Below, piece after piece: positions 57,784 to 64,000 of a stretch of DNA of 64,000 nt. Each line of letters starts with the position of its first letter. The stretch's first letter is position 1. The notes under the pieces were generated by a model. It was not told where the DNA came from and searched no databases. It saw only the letters and a program-made list of their open reading frames with translations. The stretch covers positions 4,340,001 to 4,404,000 of the forward strand of contig NZ_VLKF01000001.1 in NCBI RefSeq assembly GCF_007994135.1. Reading direction: 5' to 3'. The translations under genes and the position numbers were made by a program. The DNA comes from Modestobacter roseus. GTDB lineage: Bacteria; Actinomycetota; Actinomycetes; Mycobacteriales; Geodermatophilaceae.

Positions 57784-59469
57784 TCAATCGGCGGGCTGGT
57801 CGGCCCAGTCGGGTCCGTTGACCTCACCCGGGCCGGCCAGGTCGGCGGCGTCGACGATCGTGTACGCGTAGCCCTGCTCGGCGAGGAAGCGCTGCCGGTG
57901 GGCGGCGTACTCGCTGTCGAGGGTGTCGCGGCTGACCACGGTGTAGAAGTGCGCCTGCCGGCCGTCGGCCTTGGGACGCAGCACCCGGCCGAGGCGCTGG
58001 GCCTCCTCCTGCCGTGACCCGAAGGTGCCCGACACCTGGACGGCGACGGCGGCCTCGGGCAGGTCGATGGAGAAGTTCGCGACCTTGGAGACGACCAGGG
58101 TCTTGATCTCGCCGGTGCGGAACGCCTGGAACAGCCGCTCGCGTTCCTTGTTGGTCGTCGACCCCTGGATCACCGGGGCGTCGAGCGCCGCGCCCAGTTC
58201 GTCGAGCTGGTCGAGGTAGGCGCCGATGACGAGCTTCTGCTCGTCGGGGTGCCGCTCGAGGACCCGGCGGATCACCGGCAGCTTCGAGTGGGCGGTGGCC
58301 GCGATCCGGTACCGCTCCTCGGGCTCGGCGACCGCGTAGGTCATCCGCTCCTCGTCGTCGAGGCTGACCCGCACCTCGATGCACTCGGCCGGGGCGATGT
58401 AGCCCTGCGCCTCGATGTCCCGCCACGGGGCGTCGTACCGCTTGGGGCCGATCAAGGAGAAGACGTCGTCCTCCCGGCCGTCCTCGCGGACCAGCGTGGC
58501 GGTGAGCCCCAGCCGGCGGCGGGACTGCAGGTCGGCGGTGAGCCGGAAGATGGGCGCGGGGAGCAGGTGGACCTCGTCGTACACGATCAGGCCCCAGTCC
58601 TGTGCGTCGAAGAGGTCCAGGTGCCGGTACTCGCCGTTCCGGCGGGTGGTGATCACCTGGTAGGTGGCGATGGTGACCGGCCGGATCTCCTTGCGCTCGC
58701 CGGAGTACTCGCCGATCTCCTCCTCGGTCAGCGAGGTGCGGGCGATCAGCTCGCGCTTCCACTGCCGGCCGGAGACGGTGTTGGTGACCAGGATCAGCGT
58801 GGTCGCCTTCGCCTCGGCCATCGCCGCGGCACCGACCAGCGTCTTGCCGGCGCCACAGGGCAGGACGACGACGCCCGAGCCGCCGGCCCAGAAGCCCTCG
58901 ACGGCCTCCTGCTGGTAGTCGCGGAGGTTCCAGCCGTCCTGGTCGAGGAAGATCGGGTGCGCCTGGCCGTCGACGTAGCCGGCGAGGTCCTCGGCCGGCC
59001 AGCCGACCTTGAGCAGGGCCTGCTTGAGCCGGCCGCGCTCGGAGGGGTGGACGACGATGGAGTCGGCGTCGATGCGCTGGCCGAGCATCGGGGCGACCCG
59101 CTTGCTGCGGACGACCTCCTCCAGCACGGCCTTGTCGGTGCTGGTGAGCACGAGCCCGTGCACCGGGTTGTTGGCCAGCGTCAGGCGGCCGTAGCGGTCC
59201 ATCGTGTCGGCGATGTCGACCAGCAGGGCGTGTGGCACCGGGTAGCGCGAGTACCGGACCAGCGCATCCACGACCTGCTCGGCGTCGTGGCCGGCGGCGC
59301 GGGCGTTCCACAGCGCCAGCGGGGTGACCCGGTAGGTGTGCACGTGCTCGGGGGAGCGCTCGAGCTCGGCGAACGGCGCGATCGCCGCCCGGCACTCCTT
59401 CGCCAGCGCGTGGTCGACCTCCAGCAGCAGGGTCTTGTCCGACTGGACGATGAGGGGGCCGTCGCTCAC
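57784..59469 (-). CDS. XPB-type DNA repair helicase
   Basis: Bacterial XPB/ERCC3 homologues are ATP-dependent 3'-5' DNA helicases or translocases linked to nucleotide excision repair. The 561-residue protein has a typical N-terminal DNA-damage recognition domain, motif I PCGAGKT, DEVH in YDEVHLLP, GLTATLVREDGRE with the XPB-specific RED motif, and motif VI QRLGRVLRPK. The GTG has AAAGGA 8 bases upstream. A longer frame upstream lacks homology and a start signal. In many actinobacteria the partner is a helicase-associated protein, possibly the truncated gene at the right edge. Confidence 0.95.
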   Translation of the reverse strand: MSDGPLIVQSDKTLLLEVDHALAKECRAAIAPFAELERSPEHVHTYRVTPLALWNARAAGHDAEQVVDALVRYSRYPVPHALLVDIADTMDRYGRLTLANNPVHGLVLTSTDKAVLEEVVRSKRVAPMLGQRIDADSIVVHPSERGRLKQALLKVGWPAEDLAGYVDGQAHPIFLDQDGWNLRDYQQEAVEGFWAGGSGVVVLPCGAGKTLVGAAAMAEAKATTLILVTNTVSGRQWKRELIARTSLTEEEIGEYSGERKEIRPVTIATYQVITTRRNGEYRHLDLFDAQDWGLIVYDEVHLLPAPIFRLTADLQSRRRLGLTATLVREDGREDDVFSLIGPKRYDAPWRDIEAQGYIAPAECIEVRVSLDDEERMTYAVAEPEERYRIAATAHSKLPVIRRVLERHPDEQKLVIGAYLDQLDELGAALDAPVIQGSTTNKERERLFQAFRTGEIKTLVVSKVANFSIDLPEAAVAVQVSGTFGSRQEEAQRLGRVLRPKADGRQAHFYTVVSRDTLDSEYAAHRQRFLAEQGYAYTIVDAADLAGPGEVNGPDWADQPAD

Positions 59470-59586
59470 GCGGGGGTTCCTTTGCTCGGAGACAGCGGCG
59501 CAGCACGCACGCCGGACTGACCACGGTAACGCCGGTCGGGGGCAGGCCCTTCCGGCTCGAGCGCTCCCGGCCGGAGTGATCTGCGT

Positions 59587-59633
59587 CGACACGGCGACAG
59601 CTCGACATGGCGACCTGTGGTGTCGCCGTGTCG
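59587..59633. repeat. inverted plus direct repeat at the 3' side of the HNH gene
   Basis: CGACACGGCGACA (59587-59599) is perfectly inverted at 59621-59633. A variant, TCGACATGGCGAC, is repeated directly at 59602. The element starts 14 bases beyond the HNH stop codon, so it may be a terminator, but the added direct repeat is unusual. Confidence 0.8.
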
Positions 59634-59646
59634 GCTGTGCTCGTGG

Positions 59647-61155
59647 TCAGAAGGGCGGTGGGTCGTCGGCCGGTTCGGGTGGAGGAGGTTCGGCTTCGGC
59701 GCGTGGCGGTTCGCCGGGCGGGCGCGCCGGGGGTGGTCGCACCCCGGGTGGTCGGGTGGTGCGGGTGACGCCGGACGGGGTGGTGACCTGCAGGGTGCCG
59801 TCGGGGGCCATGACGAACCGCCAGCCGCGGGCGTGGGTCTTGAGTCGGTGATGGCTGCGGCACAGGCAGCAGAGGTTGGCGCAGTCGGTGGCCCCGCCGC
59901 AGGCGTGGGCGATGACGTGGTCGATGTCGTTGGCGCCGACGCGTTGCCCGCAGTTGGGGAACCGGCAGCGCCGGTCCCGGGCGGTGACGAACGCCCGCTG
60001 CCGCTCGGTGGGCCGGTACCTGTCGGTCGCCGGCGGCGGGCCGGTCAGTGCACAACCGCAGTCGCCCGCCGGGTGCTCGGAGCAGCCACGCTTCGCGAGC
60101 CGCGCCAGTTCGGCGGGGGTCAACGTGGCCAGCAACTCGCCGTCCGGGCCGGTGATCGCATAGGTCAGCGACCCGCCGTCGGGCGCAGTGAGGCCGAGGG
60201 CCCCGAGGCGGGCCAGCAGGTCACGCAGGTGCGCGGCGGTGATCACCAGCCCGTTGACCTCACCCGGCGTGCTCCCGCCCTCCAGGGCTTCCAGCGCGGC
60301 GGTGATCGTCAGGTTCGCCGCCACCAGCGGCAGCCCGTTGTCGGCCGGGTGGAGGACCAGCGCGGTGTGCACGAGCGTGCGCAGCTGGCCGATGGGCCGC
60401 TCGTCCCCGTCGGCCTTGAGCATCTGCGCGAGCTGGTCGATGAGGTCGTGGCTGGCGGCGGCCACCTCAGCGGGCAGGTCCACCGCCAGCACCGCATGCC
60501 CGTCGACGGCAGAGGGATACAGGTGCACATCAGCGGTCTTCGTCGCCTCCGCCCGTGCCTCCTCGGCGGCTGCGGCGTCGAAGCGCAGCAGGAGTTCGGT
60601 GGCCCGCTTGCCCAGCCCGGTCACCGACACGTCCCTGGCCTCGCCGAGCAGCGCGTCCTCGACCCGGCCGGCGACGTCGGCGGGCGCGTGCTCCAGCTTC
60701 TCCGCCAGCTCGGCCGCCCGGCGTTCGTCCAGCTCCCCGGCCTTCAGCGCGGCGAAGGTCGCCGGCAGCTTGTCCCGCCACACCAGCGCCCGCGTGAGCC
60801 GCTTCGCCGCGGTGCCGCGGCCCACGTTGAGCACGGTGGCCAGCTCCGCGGTGCAGAACTCACTCACCTCACCGTCGCCCGGCTGCGCCGTCCACCCCGC
60901 CCGCCGGGCACCCGGGTGATCCGGCGCCGGATCCGCCGCGGCGGGCCGCTGCCCGGCCAGCGCCAGGATCAGCTCCGCCTCCTCCGCGGCGGCGATCGCC
61001 CGTTGCCGCTGCACACCCTGCAACCGGGCAGCCAGCTGCTCATCCGACCAGGACGACAGCTCTCGGGGCCGCTCAGCGCCGACCCAGACGATGTCCAGCC
61101 GCGACGGCGACCACGGCAACCCGAGCGGGGGTGGCTCCGCGGTCGCCGTCGTCAT
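59647..61155 (-). CDS. DUF222 / HNH endonuclease protein (13E12-repeat family)
   Basis: The 502-residue protein has the DUF222 helical domain (about 30-330) and a C-terminal HNH nuclease: CRFPNCG, DIDHVIAHACGGATDCANLCCLC with the HNH His and zinc cysteines, RSHHRLK. A Pro-rich tail closes it. Members are multicopy in actinobacteria and are often mobile or recombinogenic; the biological role is unclear. TATGTT ends 7 bases before the ATG at 61155, suggesting a leaderless transcript. Confidence 0.92.
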   Translation of the reverse strand: MTTATAEPPPLGLPWSPSRLDIVWVGAERPRELSSWSDEQLAARLQGVQRQRAIAAAEEAELILALAGQRPAAADPAPDHPGARRAGWTAQPGDGEVSEFCTAELATVLNVGRGTAAKRLTRALVWRDKLPATFAALKAGELDERRAAELAEKLEHAPADVAGRVEDALLGEARDVSVTGLGKRATELLLRFDAAAAEEARAEATKTADVHLYPSAVDGHAVLAVDLPAEVAAASHDLIDQLAQMLKADGDERPIGQLRTLVHTALVLHPADNGLPLVAANLTITAALEALEGGSTPGEVNGLVITAAHLRDLLARLGALGLTAPDGGSLTYAITGPDGELLATLTPAELARLAKRGCSEHPAGDCGCALTGPPPATDRYRPTERQRAFVTARDRRCRFPNCGQRVGANDIDHVIAHACGGATDCANLCCLCRSHHRLKTHARGWRFVMAPDGTLQVTTPSGVTRTTRPPGVRPPPARPPGEPPRAEAEPPPPEPADDPPPF

Positions 61156-61247
61156 GCACCCGAACATACGTACGAGGTACGACAGTTCCGGAGCGGCCGT
61201 GCGGAGAGCCTGCCAAGCGGGCGGTCTGCGGCGCTACGGTCCCGGCC

Positions 61248-61625
61248 ATGCTCGACCACCTGGGGATCCAGGTCGCCGACGTCGAGGCGGCCGCGGCGTT
61301 CTACGTGCGGGCGTTCGCGCCCATCGGCCTGCGCGAGGCGGTGCGCTTCCCGGCCGGGGAGTCGGCGGTCGTCGGCCTGTGCGGGCCCGACGGGGTGCCG
61401 GACCTCTGGCTGAGCCCCGCGCCCGCGGGCGAGACCCGGGAGGCGCACATCGCCCTGCGTGCGCCCGACCGGAGCGCCGTCGACGCGGTGCACGAGGCCG
61501 CCGTCGCCGCCGGGGTCGAGGTGCTGCACGCCCCGCGTGAGTGGCCCGAGTACCACCCCGGCTACTACGCGGTCTTCCTGCGCGACCTCGACGGGCACAA
61601 CGTGGAGGCCGTCCACCACGGGTGA
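61248..61625 (+). CDS. VOC-family (glyoxalase-like) protein
   Basis: A 125-residue single VOC domain begins MLDHLGIQVADVEAAAAFY and ends DLDGHNVEAVHHG, supplying the His and Glu metal-ligand positions; a third ligand is likely in EAHIALRA. Function within the superfamily is not predictable. TACGGT ends 7 bases before the ATG, so it is probably leaderless. Confidence 0.86.
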   Translation: MLDHLGIQVADVEAAAAFYVRAFAPIGLREAVRFPAGESAVVGLCGPDGVPDLWLSPAPAGETREAHIALRAPDRSAVDAVHEAAVAAGVEVLHAPREWPEYHPGYYAVFLRDLDGHNVEAVHHG

Positions 61626-61658
61626 CCGGGACGGCGCCGGGCACCACGGCTGACCGGG

Positions 61659-62120
61659 TCAGGCGCGCGGCCGCCAGCGCTTCCAGTGCGCGACGCCGGC
61701 GGCTCGCGGCCTGCCGTCCCACACCAGCTCGACGTCGACGGTCATCGCCGCCTCGTCCGCGCCGGTGACCACCGCCCGCAGCGTCACCGGCTCGGCGAGC
61801 GGCGCCGGGCGCAGGAAGCGGACGTCGAGGCCGGCGGTGACGTAGGGCAGCGTCGCTCCGGGCAGCGGCCCCCAGCCACGCAGGTCGGCCTCGTGCAGCA
61901 CCGCGGCCGCGCTGTGGCAGTCCAGCAGCGTCGAGATGATGCCGCCGTTGAGGTACCCGAGCCCGTTGTCGTGCTCCGGCCAGGGCGTGAACTCGGCGAC
62001 GACGCCGTCGCCGGTGGCGAAGCTGGCCAGCCGGAGCCCGCGCGGGTTGGCCGGGCCGCAGCCGAAGCAGGTCAGCTCGGGCACCAGCCGCTGCTGGATG
62101 CTCGGGCCGGGCCCCGGCAC
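61659..62120 (-). CDS. PaaI-type hotdog thioesterase
   Basis: The 153-residue hotdog-fold protein has the central motif YLNGGIISTLLDCHSAAA (HGG-like loop) and strands TLPYVTAGLDVRFLRPAP and AMTVDVELVWDG. It begins with a CFGCGPANPRGLRL motif common to one actinobacterial subfamily. It should hydrolyse an acyl-CoA, with substrate unknown. It lies four bases after the methyltransferase gene on the same strand, so the two form an operon. Confidence 0.86.
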   Translation of the reverse strand: MPGPGPSIQQRLVPELTCFGCGPANPRGLRLASFATGDGVVAEFTPWPEHDNGLGYLNGGIISTLLDCHSAAAVLHEADLRGWGPLPGATLPYVTAGLDVRFLRPAPLAEPVTLRAVVTGADEAAMTVDVELVWDGRPRAAGVAHWKRWRPRA

Positions 62121-62124
62121 GCCC

Positions 62125-63420
62125 TCAGACCCAGTCGGTGCGGCGCAGCGGCGGCTCGGCGCCGCCGGGCTTCTGCACGAGCACCTGGTTGATCCCCATG
62201 TCGCCCTTCTCGAACGCGAGCGCGCTGGCGGCCATGTACAGCCGCCACACCCGGGCCCGGCCCTCGGTGGTCGCGGCGACGGCGGCGTCCCAGTGGGTCT
62301 CGAGCCGCTGCACCCACGCGCGCAGGGTGAGCGCGTAGTGCCGGCGCAGCGCCTCGACGTCGAGCACCTCCAGGCCGCCGGCCTCCAGGGCGCCGACCGT
62401 CTCGGTCAGCCCCAGCAGCTCGCCGTCGGGGAAGACGTAGCGGGCGATGAAGCTGTCGCGGCTCCAGGTGGTCGTGCCGGCGTTCCAGGCGATGGCGTGG
62501 TTGAGCAGCCGCGCACCCGGGGCCAGGAGCGCGGCCAGCGTGCGCACGTAGGTGGGCAGCTGCTCCCGGCCGACGTGCTCGGACATGCCGATGGAGCTGA
62601 TCGCGTCGAACGGCCCGTCGTCGACCGTCCGGTAGTCCTGCACCCGGATGTCGATCCGGTCGGTCAACCCGGCCTCGGCGGCCCGCTTGCGCGCCAGCCG
62701 GGCCTGCTCCTCCGACAGCGTGATGCCGACGACGTCGACGCCGTAGCGCTGGGCGGCGTGGATCGCCATGGACCCCCACCCGCAGCCCACGTCGAGCAGC
62801 CGCATCCCCGGCTGCAGCCCGAGCTTGCGGCAGACCAGGTCGAGCTTCGCCTCCTGGGCGGCCTCCAGGTCGGCGACCAGATCCCCGGAGGCGGACTCCC
62901 AGACCGCGCAGGAGTAGACCATCGACGGGCCGAGCACCAGCTCGTAGAAGTCGTTGCCGACGTCGTAGTGGTGGCTGATCGCGGCGGCGTCCCGGGCCCG
63001 GGAGTGGCGCCGGCCGACCCGGCCCAGGTCGGCCTCCTCGGCCGGGGGTGCGGGCTCCGGGCCGATCGCACCCAGCCGCAGCGCCGTGCCCAGCAGGTCC
63101 AGCCGCTCACGCACGGTCGGGGCGGCCATCGGTCCGGTCTCGGCGAGCCGGCCGGCGGAGCTCAGCGCGGCGAAGGTGGCGAAGACGTCGCCCTCGACGT
63201 CGATCTCCCCGGCGACGTAGCCGCGGCCCAGCCCGAGCTGACCGGGCGACCAGAGCAGCCGGCGCAGCGCCTTCCGGGACCGGACGGCGACCACCGGCGC
63301 ACCGGGCGGGCCGGCCAGCGAGCCGTCCCAGCCGCGCAGCCGCAGCGGCAGCTCCGTCGTCCCCAGCACCGCACCCAGCGCTGCTGCCAGCCGGTCCGCG
63401 ACCGTCGGGCGTCCCGCCAT
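62125..63420 (-). CDS. cyclopropane-fatty-acyl-phospholipid synthase-family methyltransferase
   Basis: The 431-residue SAM methyltransferase has an N-terminal domain (about 1-160) and the CFA-synthase core: SHHYDVGNDFYELVLGPSM with the conserved lipid-binding motif, VYSCAVWES, motif I VGCGWGSMA, SIGMSEHVG, and a C-terminal ALRRHYALTLRAW. It modifies unsaturated lipids (cyclopropane or related). The ATG has GAGGAG 8 bases upstream. The PaaI thioesterase follows at once. Confidence 0.93.
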   Translation of the reverse strand: MAGRPTVADRLAAALGAVLGTTELPLRLRGWDGSLAGPPGAPVVAVRSRKALRRLLWSPGQLGLGRGYVAGEIDVEGDVFATFAALSSAGRLAETGPMAAPTVRERLDLLGTALRLGAIGPEPAPPAEEADLGRVGRRHSRARDAAAISHHYDVGNDFYELVLGPSMVYSCAVWESASGDLVADLEAAQEAKLDLVCRKLGLQPGMRLLDVGCGWGSMAIHAAQRYGVDVVGITLSEEQARLARKRAAEAGLTDRIDIRVQDYRTVDDGPFDAISSIGMSEHVGREQLPTYVRTLAALLAPGARLLNHAIAWNAGTTTWSRDSFIARYVFPDGELLGLTETVGALEAGGLEVLDVEALRRHYALTLRAWVQRLETHWDAAVAATTEGRARVWRLYMAASALAFEKGDMGINQVLVQKPGGAEPPLRRTDWV

Positions 63421-63551
63421 GACCACGCTCCTCGCCTCCGCACGCAACCGGACAGGCCGGTTGCACTCGCCAACTGTCTCGCGCAACACCGGGCGATCGG
63501 AAGATCATCCCGTCCCGAGGCGGTCAGCGGAACCAGGTGCGGTGCGGCTGG

Positions 63552-64000
63552 TCAGCCCGGCTGGGCCAGCGCCACCGAGGTGATCCGGTGGACGGCGAAC
63601 GTGCGGGTCTCCCCGCGGCCCTCGTCGAACCCCTGCAGGAAGCCCCCGGCCAGCGACACCGGCTGCACCATCCGCTGGCTGCCCGACCCCTGCGCGTCGA
63701 CGTAGCCGAGCCACACCGGCACGCCGTCGCGCACCGCCTGGGACAGCAGCTCCAGCGTGCCCGCCGTCGTCACCCCGGGCACCTGGCGCACCGGCTCGGT
63801 GCGGCGGGCGGCGAGCGCGGCGTCGCCGGCGCGGATCTCGCGCACGGTCGCCGCGACGTCGTCGGCGGACATCGGGCGGGGCGCCACCGGTGCGGAGCCG
63901 CCGGGCCGGCGGCCGGCCGCGCGCGGCGGCTGGGCCGGCCGGGTCAGCACCGCGCCCCCGGCGTTCTCCCCGGCCGGGGCGTAGCCCGCCGCGCGCAGCA
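63552..64000 (-). CDS. C-terminal end of a possible helicase-associated / WYL-like protein (5' truncated)
   Basis: The frame enters from beyond the right edge, so only about 148 C-terminal residues are present and no start is visible. The end (SQAVRDGVPVWLGYVDAQG, GGFLQGFDEGRGETRTFAVHRI) is a WYL-type fold like that closing the long actinobacterial helicase-associated proteins that accompany XPB. The family is not proven from this fragment. It is followed by a gap of about 130 bases before the methyltransferase gene. Confidence 0.5.
   Translation of the reverse strand, partial: LRAAGYAPAGENAGGAVLTRPAQPPRAAGRRPGGSAPVAPRPMSADDVAATVREIRAGDAALAARRTEPVRQVPGVTTAGTLELLSQAVRDGVPVWLGYVDAQGSGSQRMVQPVSLAGGFLQGFDEGRGETRTFAVHRITSVALAQPG

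Overview
The window is a chromosomal segment of a very high-GC actinobacterium. The housekeeping content (carD, a methylerythritol-phosphate ispD-ispF pair, a CIRCE-controlled solo groEL, XPB helicase, DUF3263, DUF5313, LytR_C and DUF222/HNH proteins), the many GTG starts and the many apparently leaderless genes fit the Geodermatophilaceae or a close relative. That placement is inferred from gene content and style; no database search was run.

Layout. 0-14 kb is core: radA, a lipoprotein, an FeS-type photolyase, a UbiA prenyltransferase, then the tightly packed carD-ispD-ispF-cysS-rlmB run, a DUF445 protein, an HtrA-like protease, a small membrane protein, a beta-hydroxyacid dehydrogenase and tRNA-Thr(TGT). 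14-23.5 kb holds dodecin, a Rieske protein, a DeoR regulator, RarD, DUF3263, a LytR_C protein, a secreted-hydrolase/ABC-ATPase fusion with its permease, and a HAD phosphatase. 23.6-27.4 kb is the regulatory showpiece: a SAM riboswitch in front of thrC, a cold-shock gene, and groEL behind two CIRCE operators. 27.5-31 kb carries small enzymes around a long palindrome. 31-37.8 kb is a likely catabolic island: non-haem iron oxygenase, XRE-cupin regulator, ABC permease and binding protein without an ATPase, an enolase-superfamily enzyme, an NAD-dependent epimerase/dehydrogenase and a DUF2510 protein. A structured 300-base gap follows, then zwf, a lipoprotein and a large LuxR regulator.

44-52.4 kb is accessory. 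It holds a ~2,200-residue LGFP/RHS wall-associated protein ending in a compositionally foreign C-terminal module, followed with an ATGA overlap by a probable immunity gene. Next come a decayed duplicate of the 3' end of the neighbouring helicase gene and a pseudogene bracketed by the two copies. 52.4-64 kb returns to core-like genes: an SF2 helicase, an aminotransferase, a large membrane protein, XPB helicase, a DUF222/HNH protein with a repeat element at its 3' side, a VOC protein, a PaaI-like thioesterase with a cyclopropane-synthase-like methyltransferase, and the truncated end of what may be the XPB-partner helicase-associated protein.

Two sequence-wide observations matter for any user. 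First, at least four genes (HtrA, the 12.1-kb membrane protein, DUF72 and the RHS signal peptide) change frame part-way. Two of these are exactly repaired by one extra base in a G4 run, which suggests homopolymer errors in the assembly, although real mutations are not excluded. Second, about ten genes have a TANNNT (or similar) hexamer 6-8 bases before the start codon and no Shine-Dalgarno. I used this to choose starts and infer leaderless transcription.
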